Source of the DNA: Alphaproteobacteria bacterium
GTDB lineage: Bacteria; Pseudomonadota; Alphaproteobacteria; UBA8366; JADFVY01
Length of the DNA: 14,837 nt
Direction: 5' to 3'
Assembly (NCBI GenBank): GCA_029881615.1
Contig: JAOUMF010000007.1
Span: 1 to 14,837, forward strand
The position numbers and the translations under genes are program-made. Below are positions 1 through 6,803 of this stretch, piece after piece; within the stretch, counting starts at the first letter, position 1, and each line of letters opens with the position of its first letter. Under the pieces are notes generated by a model. It did no database searches. It saw nothing but the letters and a program-made list of their open reading frames with translations, and was not told where the DNA came from.

Positions 1-1
1 T

Positions 2-376
2 TCCCGCGAGGTCTGGCCCCTTTGCGAAAAGGTGGCGCAGCGGTTGAAGAAGACCGGACTGGCGGGAAAGCGGGTGACGCTGAAGCTGAAAACGGCGGAT
101 TTCAAACAGTTGACCCGCAGCCGGACAATGGACGTACCGCTTCGCCCGGCCGAGGAAATCTATCGCGCGGTCATGCCGCTACTGGAAAAGGAAGCCGATG
201 GCCGCGCCTTCCGGCTGATCGGCGCCGGCGTCGAGGAACTATGCGACGCGGACGCCGCCGCGCAACCCGACTTGCTGGACCCCGGCGCGAAAAAACGCGC
301 CGACGTGGAAAAGGCCATCGACAGCGTCCGCGACAAGCTGGGCGACAAGGCGATCATCAAGGGACGGGGATTATAA
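2..376 (+). CDS. dinB: DNA polymerase IV, C-terminal fragment (5' end outside window)
   Basis: This is the last ~124 residues of a Y-family translesion DNA polymerase, which copies past damaged template bases. The frame is open from base 2 and ends at TAA 374-376. The visible part is the little-finger domain: VAQRLKKTGLAGKRVTLKLK, then ADFKQLTRSRTM, is the DNA-contacting beta strand pattern of DinB, and it is followed by a helix (AEEIYRAVMPLLEK) and the FRLIGAGVEEL strand. The tail AIDSVRDKLG...IIKGRGL resembles alphaproteobacterial DinB ends. I see no QLxLF-like beta-clamp motif at the extreme C-terminus. The palm and finger domains with the catalytic acidic residues lie left of the window, so activity cannot be judged. 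The gene converges on the EipB-like gene with only 14 nt between stops. The family call is secure; which DinB paralogue it is remains unknown. Confidence 0.9.
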   Translation, partial: SREVWPLCEKVAQRLKKTGLAGKRVTLKLKTADFKQLTRSRTMDVPLRPAEEIYRAVMPLLEKEADGRAFRLIGAGVEELCDADAAAQPDLLDPGAKKRADVEKAIDSVRDKLGDKAIIKGRGL

Positions 377-391
377 CGGCATCACCCCGTT
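375..391. terminator. Short inverted repeat between convergent stops (possible weak terminator)
   Basis: AACGG (375-379) and CCGTT (387-391) form a 5-bp stem with a 7-nt loop. It spans the gap between the dinB stop and the eipB-like stop, so it could act on both strands. The stem is short and no T-run follows on either side, so this is a weak call. Confidence 0.2.
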
Positions 392-1203
392 CAACAGCCG
401 CTGGCTGGCAATTCCTCGAGCTTTTCCAGGACGCCGTTTACCGTGAAGTCACCGAAATTCAGCACCATGCTGGTGACCACGCCATTAGGCTGGATATGCA
501 TCGTCATTTCAAAGTCGGGCATTTCCTCGCCGGGCTGGGCTTCGCCCTCGGCGGCGAAAAATGCAAGCTGCATCGGCCAGATGGGATCCGGACCCAGCGG
601 CGCCTTGATTATGTCGCCGGCCACGGCCTGCTGCTGGCCGAGCATAAAGGTCGCGACCGGCGTCGCGGCCTCGACCTTGGAACCATCGAACAGCAAGTGG
701 CGGTCGAACCGTTCGCCTTTGGCGGCCTTTTCCAGCAAGACCGCGGTATGTTCGGTCGGAAAGACGGTGCCTTTCGACAAGGCGATCCGGTCTTTGGACG
801 GCTCGTCGAAAATTGCCATGCCCGCGCCACCCGGCGCTTCAAGTTCAGCCCTGCCACCGATTGTCTCGGTTTCCTTGCCATTGGCGGCGCGAACGATGTT
901 GAAGCGGTATTCCAGCCCGTCCTTGGATTCCCAGGAAACATATTTGTCGACGCTATCGATATCGCCGCCATTGGCCAACTTGAAGCGCAGGGCGTAATTC
1001 TGTTCGACGATCCAGGCGTCGCAAGCATCCTTGATTTCGAAACTTATCGCCCCTTCCACCCCGGCCATATTGCTTTCGTTCGAAGACGAGGCCAGCGTCA
1101 AACGGTAGAACGCGCGATGCGCCGCAAGCTCCACTGCCTGGGCAACGGAGGCGATCTGCGCGGTCAGCAGAATGACGGCGAGGGCGGCAACGGCTTTCTT
1201 CAT
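391..1203 (-). CDS. eipB: EipB-like exported cell-envelope protein (DUF1849 family)
   Basis: A 270-aa exported protein of the DUF1849/EipB family, described in Brucella as a periplasmic beta-spiral protein needed for envelope integrity. The chosen ATG at 1203 has GGGAG six bases upstream and starts directly at a signal peptide (MKKAVAALAVILL...), with a likely signal peptidase I cut after AQA at residue 23. The upstream ATG at 1245 would place 14 residues before the lysine pair and looks wrong. The mature start VELAAHRAFYRL matches the family opening. Two cysteines remain in the mature protein, Cys61 (in DACDAW) and Cys270, the final residue. This matches the disulfide reported for EipB, which links a similar N-terminal Cys to one near the C-terminus. 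The gene diverges from the dehydrogenase gene across ~140 nt and converges with dinB. The molecular function of the family is not well defined. Confidence 0.82.
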   Translation of the reverse strand: MKKAVAALAVILLTAQIASVAQAVELAAHRAFYRLTLASSSNESNMAGVEGAISFEIKDACDAWIVEQNYALRFKLANGGDIDSVDKYVSWESKDGLEYRFNIVRAANGKETETIGGRAELEAPGGAGMAIFDEPSKDRIALSKGTVFPTEHTAVLLEKAAKGERFDRHLLFDGSKVEAATPVATFMLGQQQAVAGDIIKAPLGPDPIWPMQLAFFAAEGEAQPGEEMPDFEMTMHIQPNGVVTSMVLNFGDFTVNGVLEKLEELPASGC

Positions 1204-1342
1204 TCTCAACTCCCGGAATATCCGATTCGAAATTTCTTGCCTCAAAAGGCTTGGCGGCGCTGGGTCATTTCTGGTTTATGTCGGACCGAACCTTATCACT
1301 GAATATTGGCTACCGTCTGCCAGACACAAGGATTTATTGCAA
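1204..1342. promoter_or_regulatory. Divergent intergenic region (eipB-like / dehydrogenase)
   Basis: These 139 nt separate two divergent start codons and must hold the promoters for both genes. The stretch is more AT-rich than the flanking genes. The SD of the eipB-like gene (GGGAG on -) and that of the dehydrogenase (AAGGA, 1328-1332, 10 nt before ATG) can be seen. I could not assign convincing -35/-10 boxes. A small hairpin (GCCT...AGGC, about 1239-1250) is the only palindrome I noticed. Confidence 0.4.
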
Positions 1343-2314
1343 ATGGCCCAAAACCCCAAACTTTTCGTTACACGCAAACTTCCGCCCGATTGCGAGGCCC
1401 GCATCCGGCGCGATTACGACGCCCTGCATAACGAAGACGATGTCGCATACGGTCCCGACGATCTGGTGCGACTGAGTATGGAGACCAAATGTGACGGAAT
1501 CCTTACCTGCGGTACGGAAAAATGGACCGCCGACGTAATTGCGCGACTGCCCGATCACGTAAAAATCCTCGCAACCTTCTCGGTCGGCTACGATCACATC
1601 GACGTGGAGGCGGCGAAAAAGAAGGGGCTGGTCGTCACCAACACACCCGATGTTCTGACCGCGGCGACCGCCGATATCAGCATGCTCTGCCTGCTCGGCG
1701 CGGGCCGTCAGGCGCAGAGTTCAGAGAAAGTCCTGCGTGAAGGGAAATGGGGCCGCTGGGATCCGATGGGCATGCTGGGCGTTGACGTCTCGGGCAAGAA
1801 GCTTGGGATATATGGCATGGGCAGGATCGGCCAGGCAGTGGCGCAGCGCGCGCGCGGTTTCGACATGGAAATCCATTATTGCAACCGTACCCGGCTGCCG
1901 GCCGATAAAGAGCTGGGCGCCATCCACCACCCGACCCCGGAAGACATGCTGCCGCATTGTCAGTTCCTGTCGATCAACAGTCCGGGCGGCGCGGACACGC
2001 ACCATTTCCTGAATGCCGCGCGGATCGCGCTGCTGCCCGACGGCGCGGTGGTCGCCAACACGGCGCGCGGCACCGTTATCGACGACAATGCCCTGATCCC
2101 GGCCCTGCAGTCGGGCAAGGTGGGCGCCGCGGGACTGGACGTGTTCGAGGGCGAGCCGAACTTCGACAAGCGCTATCTGGACCTCGACAACGTCTTCCTG
2201 CTACCGCATATCGGCAGCGCCACCATCGAAACCCGCAACGGCATGGGTTTCCGGGCGCTGGACAACCTGGACGCCTGGTTCGCCGGCAAGGAACCCGGTG
2301 ATCGGGTTGCCTGA
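1343..2314 (+). CDS. D-2-hydroxyacid dehydrogenase, glyoxylate/hydroxypyruvate reductase type
   Basis: A 323-aa cytosolic NAD(P)-dependent oxidoreductase of the D-isomer 2-hydroxyacid dehydrogenase family, which reduces 2-keto acids such as glyoxylate or hydroxypyruvate. The start is ATG 1343 with AAGGA 10 nt upstream; in-frame starts further left give no family-like sequence. Visible landmarks are the substrate loop SVGYDHIDV (80-88), the Rossmann motif GMGRIG (158-163) and the catalytic Arg242 (in ANTARGTV), Glu271 (in FEGEP) and His289 (in LPHIGS). NRTR at 181-184, just after the second Rossmann strand, replaces the acidic residue expected of strict NAD enzymes and suggests NADPH use, as in GyaR/GRHPR-type reductases. 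The length is normal for the family. An AbrB-family transporter starts 30 nt after its stop, so the two are probably cotranscribed. The fold is certain; the exact substrate is inferred. Confidence 0.9.
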   Translation: MAQNPKLFVTRKLPPDCEARIRRDYDALHNEDDVAYGPDDLVRLSMETKCDGILTCGTEKWTADVIARLPDHVKILATFSVGYDHIDVEAAKKKGLVVTNTPDVLTAATADISMLCLLGAGRQAQSSEKVLREGKWGRWDPMGMLGVDVSGKKLGIYGMGRIGQAVAQRARGFDMEIHYCNRTRLPADKELGAIHHPTPEDMLPHCQFLSINSPGGADTHHFLNAARIALLPDGAVVANTARGTVIDDNALIPALQSGKVGAAGLDVFEGEPNFDKRYLDLDNVFLLPHIGSATIETRNGMGFRALDNLDAWFAGKEPGDRVA

Positions 2315-2344
2315 TCGGCATCGGCCGGAAAGGGCTGTTTTCAG

Positions 2345-3382
2345 GTGAAATTTCCGGCCTCCCTGGGTCGCGTGGCGCTGGCGCTTGGCATTGGCGTGCT
2401 GGGTGGCTGGTTCTTCACGCTGTTGACCATGCCGCTGCCCTGGATGCTGGGGTCAATGGCGTTCTGCACCGTCGCGGCGGTAATGGGCGTGCCGATCAGG
2501 GCCCCGGTTCTGGTGCGCCCATACATGATCGTCGTTGTCGGCGTCATGTTGGGTTCCGGCTACAGCCCGGAGATGCTGGAACGGGTCGCGCAATGGATGA
2601 CCAGCCTGGCAATGCTTGGCGCCTATGTAGTCGTCGTCGGCGGCGTTGGGCTGGCCTATTTCCGGCTGTTCACCCGGTATGACCCGGTTACTTCCTATTT
2701 CTGCGCAATGCCGGGCGGCTTCAACGAGATGGTGATGATGGGCGCGGAAATGGGAGGCGACGAGCGCAAGATCGCCCTGACCCATGCCTGCCGTGTGCTG
2801 TTGGTGGTCTTTACCGTGCCGCTATGGCTGCGCCTGACCGGACAGTTGGACATCATGGACCGCATGTCGGTGGGCGTCGGGCTGGGCGACGTGGCGCCGG
2901 TCGATTACCTGCTGCTGGCGACCTGCGGCCTGGGTTGGCCGATCGCCGCGAAACTGCGCCTGCCCGCGGCGATGCTGGTCGGCCCCATGCTGTTGAGCGG
3001 CGCCCTTCATCTGAGCGGGCTAACCGCCTCCCAGCCGCCCATGGTCATCGTTAACCTGGCCCAGCTTTTCATCGGCACCACGGTGGGATGCCGCTTCACC
3101 GGCGCCGCGCCGCGCGAGGTAACGCATGCGCTTGGGATCGGGGCCGGACTTGCCGCCATCATGCTGATCCTGACCGCGCTATTCGCCTATGCAATCGTTA
3201 CCCTGACCGGGACGCCCTTCCCCGTTGCCGTATTGGCTTTCTCGCCCGGTGGGCTGGCCGAAATGGCGCTGGTCGGGCTGGCGCTGGGCGTGGACGTTGC
3301 CTTCATCGCCACCCACCATGTGATACGCATCTTCCTGGTCATCATGCTGGCCCCGCCGGTCATCAGACTGTGGCGGCGCTAA
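2345..3382 (+). CDS. AbrB-family integral membrane protein (putative transporter)
   Basis: A 345-aa polytopic membrane protein of the AbrB/DUF-type family (Pfam AbrB, once mislabelled ammonia monooxygenase). About ten hydrophobic segments are separated by short loops. Two halves look alike: LPWMLGSM (31-38) versus LPAAMLVGPM (206-215), and PGGFNEM (123-129) versus PGGLAEM (301-307). This is the internal duplication typical of the family, and the PGG...EM loops probably line a substrate path. The start is GTG 2345, with GGAAAGGG at 2327-2334 ten bases upstream. The transported substrate is not established for this family. The 30-nt spacing to the hydroxyacid dehydrogenase upstream suggests one transcript and hints at an organic acid, but that is inference. 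This is not the Bacillus AbrB transcription factor. Confidence 0.85.
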   Translation: MKFPASLGRVALALGIGVLGGWFFTLLTMPLPWMLGSMAFCTVAAVMGVPIRAPVLVRPYMIVVVGVMLGSGYSPEMLERVAQWMTSLAMLGAYVVVVGGVGLAYFRLFTRYDPVTSYFCAMPGGFNEMVMMGAEMGGDERKIALTHACRVLLVVFTVPLWLRLTGQLDIMDRMSVGVGLGDVAPVDYLLLATCGLGWPIAAKLRLPAAMLVGPMLLSGALHLSGLTASQPPMVIVNLAQLFIGTTVGCRFTGAAPREVTHALGIGAGLAAIMLILTALFAYAIVTLTGTPFPVAVLAFSPGGLAEMALVGLALGVDVAFIATHHVIRIFLVIMLAPPVIRLWRR

Positions 3383-3508
3383 GAAAATACCGGTTTTATT
3401 TTATTCAGAAACAAATACCTATCCGGTTTTTCTGGTAATCTGCCACGGTCGCCCCCTAATATTGGATGATATATTGGCGGTTCACACAACCGCGCCATAA
3501 GGGAGAAA
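3383..3508 (+). promoter_or_regulatory. AT-rich leader region before the SPFH-NfeD pair
   Basis: This gap between the AbrB-family stop and the SPFH start is clearly AT-richer than the genes around it and probably holds the SPFH promoter. TAATAT (3457-3462) and TATATT (3470-3475) are -10-like, but neither has a good -35 at standard distance. A 6-bp hairpin GCGGTT-CACAC-AACCGC (3477-3493) ends seven bases before the AGGGAG ribosome site and could affect translation start. No strong terminator for the upstream pair is visible. Confidence 0.4.
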
Positions 3509-3514
3509 ATGATT

Positions 3515-4444
3515 ATGGGTTTTGATGCCGTAGGTTACGTCGTAATCGCCATATTGGTATTTGTTGTCATCCTGCTGTTCCAGGGAATCAAGACGGTTCC
3601 GCAAGGTCTGGAATACACGGTGGAGCGCCTGGGTAAATACACAAAGACACTGCGCCCAGGTATCAATTTCATCATTCCTTTCATCGATTCCGTTGGCGAC
3701 AGAATGAACATGCGGGAAACCGTGATGGATGTTCCCAGCCAGGAAGTCATCAGCCGCGATAACGCGATGATCAAGGTCGATGGCGTCGTGTTTTTCCAGG
3801 TAATAAACGCGGCGAAGGCGGCCTACGAGGTCACCGACCTGAACCGCGCCATTCTGAACCTCACCATGACCAATATCCGTACCGTCATGGGCTCGATGGA
3901 TCTGGACGATCTGCTGTCCAAGCGCGACGACATCAACGCCCAGCTTCTGTCTGTGGTCGACCAGGCCACCGAGCCCTGGGGCGTCAAGGTGACCCGTATC
4001 GAGATCAAGGATATCAGCCCGCCACTGGATCTTGTGGAATCCATGGCGCGCCAGATGAAGGCCGAGCGTGAGAAACGCGCCCAGATTCTCGAGGCAGAAG
4101 GCAGTCGCCAGTCGGCGATCCTGAAGGCCGAGGGTGAAAAACAGGCCGCCGTTCTGGAGGCCGAGGGCCGCAGGGAAGCCGCGTTCCGCGATGCCGAAGC
4201 CCGCGAACGCGAGGCCGAAGCCGAAGCCAAGGCCACCGACGTCGTTTCGCAGGCCATCGCCAGTGGTAACGTCCAGGCGCTCAACTATTTCATCGCCGGT
4301 AAATATGTCGAGGCGCTGGGCAAATTCGCCGATTCGCCCAATCAGAAAACCTTCTTCCTTCCGGTCGACGCGGCGGGTGTTATTGGATCGATCGGCGGCA
4401 TCGCCGAAATCGCCAAAGAAAGCTTCGGAAAGGGCGAGAAATGA
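3515..4444 (+). CDS. qmcA: Stomatin-like SPFH/band 7 membrane protein (QmcA/paraslipin type)
   Basis: A 309-aa membrane-anchored scaffold protein of the SPFH (stomatin/prohibitin/flotillin) family, thought to form large oligomers at the inner membrane for membrane or protein quality control. One TM helix spans residues ~8-23, the SPFH domain ~28-185 ([29 protein letters not shown]), and a charged coiled coil ~178-248. The coiled coil carries an 11-residue repeat: [33 protein letters not shown], then a degenerate fourth. The family's hydrophobic C-terminal segment ([13 protein letters not shown]) is present. I chose ATG 3515 because AGGGAG at 3500-3505 lies nine bases upstream; the alternative ATG 3509 leaves only three. 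The stop overlaps the NfeD start (ATGA, 4441-4444), the usual partner arrangement. The symbol follows the E. coli homologue and is less certain than the family. Confidence 0.92.
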   Translation: MGFDAVGYVVIAILVFVVILLFQGIKTVPQGLEYTVERLGKYTKTLRPGINFIIPFIDSVGDRMNMRETVMDVPSQEVISRDNAMIKVDGVVFFQVINAAKAAYEVTDLNRAILNLTMTNIRTVMGSMDLDDLLSKRDDINAQLLSVVDQATEPWGVKVTRIEIKDISPPLDLVESMARQMKAEREKRAQILEAEGSRQSAILKAEGEKQAAVLEAEGRREAAFRDAEAREREAEAEAKATDVVSQAIASGNVQALNYFIAGKYVEALGKFADSPNQKTFFLPVDAAGVIGSIGGIAEIAKESFGKGEK

Positions 4445-4899
4445 CCATTCCGTTTCTGGGCCAGGTGGTTTTCTGGCACTGGTGGGCGTTGGCGATCCTG
4501 TTGCTGATTGTCGAAACTCTCGCGCCGGGCGCCTTCTTCATGTGGATGGGGGTTTCGGCGGGGATCGTCGGGGCCATCCTGGCTTTCTTCCCGGGCATGG
4601 GCTGGCAGCTTCAGATATTCATCTTCGCGATCTTTTCGATAGCGACCATTGTCGGGTGGCGATATTACCTGCAAAAAAACCCGACCGAGACGGACGAGCC
4701 GCTGTTGAATCGCCGGGGCACCCAATATGTGGGGCGAACCTTCGAATTGACCGAGGAAATGAAACTTGGCCGTGGAAAGATCAACGTGGACGACACCACA
4801 TGGCGAGCCGTCTGCGACGACGAAACCGACCTGCCGGTTGGCAGCCGCGTGAAGGTGATCGCCATCGACGGCACGATTCTGAAAGTCGAACCGGCCTGA
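4441..4899 (+). CDS. NfeD-family short membrane protein, partner of the SPFH protein
   Basis: A 152-aa short-form NfeD protein without the ClpP-like protease domain of long NfeD. Residues ~11-28, ~31-50 and ~55-75 are hydrophobic and predicted to span the membrane. From ~90 onward comes the small soluble OB-fold domain ([41 protein letters not shown]). The ATG overlaps the SPFH stop by four bases, which implies translational coupling and matches the known SPFH-NfeD operon. The protein is expected to bind or stabilise the SPFH oligomer. It resembles E. coli YbbJ, next to QmcA. The family assignment is firm; the cellular role is only partly known. Confidence 0.9.
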   Translation: MTIPFLGQVVFWHWWALAILLLIVETLAPGAFFMWMGVSAGIVGAILAFFPGMGWQLQIFIFAIFSIATIVGWRYYLQKNPTETDEPLLNRRGTQYVGRTFELTEEMKLGRGKINVDDTTWRAVCDDETDLPVGSRVKVIAIDGTILKVEPA

Positions 4900-4910
4900 A
4901 ACCTGTAATT

Positions 4911-4945
4911 GGCCGGGGTACTGCCTCTTGGCGGTTTCCCCGGCC
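4911..4945 (+). terminator. Strong two-part hairpin between NfeD and nitroreductase genes
   Basis: GGCCGGGG (4911-4918) pairs perfectly with CCCCGGCC (4938-4945). Inside it CTGCC (4921-4925) pairs with GGCGG (4930-4934, one G-U) around a TCTT tetraloop. It begins 11 nt after the NfeD stop. No T-run follows, so it is either a factor-dependent or weak terminator, or a 3'-end stabiliser, rather than a textbook intrinsic terminator. Confidence 0.45.
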
Positions 4946-5002
4946 GGCATATCTTGGTACTCAGTCGTCGATAACCTGCGGCTTGCACCGAGAGAGACAG
5001 AG

Positions 5003-5578
5003 ATGAACGTTACCGAAATACTGAAGACCCGCGTTTCCGCCCCCTGGCGAATTCTCGGAGAGCCGGGGCCAAGCGACGCGGAATTGCGCGAATTCCTGGA
5101 AGCCGCGATGACCGCCCCCGACCATGGCGCGGTGCGGCCCTGGCGCTTTGTCGTAGTGCGCGGCGCCGCGCGCGAGGCAGCGGGAAAGCTGTTCACCGAG
5201 GCACTGTTGAAGCGCAAGCCAGACGCCGATGAGGCCACCATCGAGAAAGATCGCGAGCGGATGCGCCAGGTGCCGCTGATGATCACCGTCGCGGCGCGGA
5301 TCACCCATGACCATCCCAAGGTGCCGCCGGCCGAACAGCTGGTCGCCTCCGGCCTTGCCGCCCAGGCGATCCTGCTGGCGGCCCAGGCGAAAGGTTACGG
5401 CGGCGTCATGCTGACCGGCGACCATGCCTATGACGCCCATGTAAAGCAGGGGCTGGGATTACGGGAGACGGACGAAATCGTCGCCTTCCTGTATATCGGC
5501 ACGGCGGCCGGCGAACAACGGCCCAAGAAACGGCCGGACCCGGCAAAATTCACCATCGAATGGACCGGTCCGGCCTGA
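5003..5578 (+). CDS. Nitroreductase family protein, YdjA-like
   Basis: A 191-aa FMN-dependent oxidoreductase of the nitroreductase superfamily, closest in pattern to the short YdjA group. Diagnostic stretches are RVSAPWRI near the N-terminus, APDHGAVRPWRFVVV (38-52), the helix LAAQAILLAAQAKGYGGVML (118-137) typical of the dimer/FMN region, and GLRETDEIVAFLYIGT near the C-terminus. Proteins of this type form homodimers that bind two FMN and use NAD(P)H to reduce nitro compounds or quinones; the natural substrate is unknown. The start ATG 5003 places the protein at normal family length. The upstream in-frame ATG at 4928 lies inside the hairpin and would add 25 unconserved residues. The SD is only a weak purine run (AGAGAGA, 4991-4997). 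The TfoX-like gene starts 14 nt after its stop, suggesting cotranscription. Confidence 0.88.
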   Translation: MNVTEILKTRVSAPWRILGEPGPSDAELREFLEAAMTAPDHGAVRPWRFVVVRGAAREAAGKLFTEALLKRKPDADEATIEKDRERMRQVPLMITVAARITHDHPKVPPAEQLVASGLAAQAILLAAQAKGYGGVMLTGDHAYDAHVKQGLGLRETDEIVAFLYIGTAAGEQRPKKRPDPAKFTIEWTGPA

Positions 5579-5592
5579 TCGACGGAGGCAGC

Positions 5593-5922
5593 ATGGCCTA
5601 CAGCGAAGAGCTGGCATCCAGGATTCGACAGACATTGGCGCCGCGCGCAGACGTCATGGAACGTAAAATGTTCGGCGGACTGGCCTTCATGCTGCGCGGC
5701 AATATGTGCTGTGGCGTGGTCGGCGACATGCTGATGCTGCGGCTGGGCAACGAGGGCGCGGCGGCGGCGCTGGCGGAACCTCACACCAGGCCGATGGACT
5801 TCACCGGCAAACCGCTGAAATCGATGATCTATGTCGGCCCGAAAGGCATCGCGGCGCTGGAGGATCTAAATCGCTGGGTGAACCGGGGCGCTGATTTCGC
5901 CGCCTCCCTGCCGCCGAAATAA
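5593..5922 (+). CDS. TfoX N-terminal domain protein
   Basis: A 109-aa protein made only of the TfoX/Sxy N-terminal domain: MAYSEELASRIRQTL, ERKMFGGLAFMLRGN (23-37), then CCGVVGDMLMLRLG and a C-terminal KSMIYVG...ALEDLNRWV segment. The start ATG 5593 has GGAGG at 5584-5588. Full-length TfoX/Sxy of gammaproteobacteria is a competence regulator with a second, C-terminal domain. Single-domain versions are common in Alphaproteobacteria and have no settled function, so a role in DNA uptake should not be assumed. It is probably cotranscribed with the nitroreductase. The stop is only 3 nt from that of aguB on the opposite strand. Confidence 0.85.
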   Translation: MAYSEELASRIRQTLAPRADVMERKMFGGLAFMLRGNMCCGVVGDMLMLRLGNEGAAAALAEPHTRPMDFTGKPLKSMIYVGPKGIAALEDLNRWVNRGADFAASLPPK

Positions 5923-5925
5923 TCC

Positions 5926-6798
5926 CTAGAAATCGTCGCCGTCCAGCGTCAGCAGGGTATCGTAAAGATCCGGGCGACGATCGCGGAACAATCCCCAGGA
6001 CGCGCGCCTGGCGCGCACTTCGTCAAGGTTGAAAGAGGCCATGACGACCGCCTGATCGGCGCGATTGGCCTCGGCCACCATCTCGCCGGTCGGGCCGGCG
6101 ACAAAGGACGAGCCATAGAAAGTCATGGTCGCGCTGTCGCTTTCCTCCACGCCGACCCGGTTGGAAGCCGCCAGCACCACCATATTGGCGGCGGCATGGC
6201 CCTGCATGACACGTTGCCAATGATCGCGGCTGTCGATCGCCGGGTTGTTGGGTTCCGACCCGATGGCGGTGGGATAAAGCAGGATATCGGCGCCTTGCAG
6301 CGCCATTGCGCGGGCACATTCGGGAAACCACTGATCCCAGCAGATGCCTACGCCGATGGTCCCGTAGCGGGTTTCCCAGGCATGGAAACCGGTATCGCCG
6401 GGATTGAAATAGAATTTCTCTTCATAGCCCGGTCCTTGGGGGATATGGCTTTTGCGATAAAGCCCCAACACCGTTCCGTCGGCATCGACCATCGCCACCG
6501 AATTGAAATAGGCATTATTGGCGCGCTCGAAAAAACTGACCGGCAGGACCACGCCAAGTTCAGCCGCCAGCGCCGCGAAGCGGGCAATCGTCCGGTTGCC
6601 CTCGGCGGGTTGGGCCAGGGTAAAATGCTCCTGCTTCTGGTCGGGGCAGAAATAGGGCGTGGCAAACAGTTCCTGCAGCAACACCACATTGGCGCCCTGC
6701 ACCGCGGCCTCGCGCACCAGTTCCTCGGCGCGATCCAGATTAGCCTCAATATCCCAGCTACAGGCCATCTGGGTCGCGGCGACCGTTACTTTCGACAT
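5926..6798 (-). CDS. aguB: N-carbamoylputrescine amidase
   Basis: A 290-aa cytosolic enzyme of the carbon-nitrogen hydrolase (nitrilase) superfamily that cleaves N-carbamoylputrescine to putrescine, CO2 and ammonia, the second step of the agmatine route. The catalytic triad is visible as Glu43 (VLLQELF), Lys116 (YRKSHIP) and Cys153 (GICWDQWFPE). Family features TPYFCPDQ, PGYEEKFYF, SRDHWQRVMQGHAAAN and the C-terminal RASWGLFRDRRPDLY agree well with bacterial and plant AguB and distinguish it from other nitrilase-fold enzymes. The start ATG is at 6798, 5 nt after the aguA stop, so the two are almost certainly cotranslated from one message. It is the last gene of the polyamine cluster and ends 3 nt from the opposing TfoX-like gene with no terminator between. 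Confidence 0.95.
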   Translation of the reverse strand: MSKVTVAATQMACSWDIEANLDRAEELVREAAVQGANVVLLQELFATPYFCPDQKQEHFTLAQPAEGNRTIARFAALAAELGVVLPVSFFERANNAYFNSVAMVDADGTVLGLYRKSHIPQGPGYEEKFYFNPGDTGFHAWETRYGTIGVGICWDQWFPECARAMALQGADILLYPTAIGSEPNNPAIDSRDHWQRVMQGHAAANMVVLAASNRVGVEESDSATMTFYGSSFVAGPTGEMVAEANRADQAVVMASFNLDEVRARRASWGLFRDRRPDLYDTLLTLDGDDF

Positions 6799-6803
6799 TC
6801 AGA

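Noticed and set aside
22..1302. 426-aa open frame on + over the EipB-like gene
   Set aside because: It is arginine/glycine-rich with no family pattern, and lies antisense to a gene with a clear signal peptide, SD and conserved cysteines. Such long open shadows are normal in GC-rich DNA.
2345..3382. Ammonia monooxygenase annotation for the AbrB-family gene
   Set aside because: That is an old mislabel of this family. The sequence is a duplicated polytopic transporter-like protein with no catalytic metal site visible.
3440..3500. Defined sigma-70 promoter for the SPFH gene
   Set aside because: TAATAT and TATATT both look like -10 boxes, but neither has a -35 resembling TTGACA at 16-18 nt.
4342..5319. 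325-aa open frame on - across the NfeD and nitroreductase genes
   Set aside because: It runs through two well-supported genes and the hairpin between them, and has no family signal.
5593..5922. Competence regulator role for the TfoX-like gene
   Set aside because: Only the N-terminal domain is present and no competence genes are nearby, so I kept the domain name without the function.
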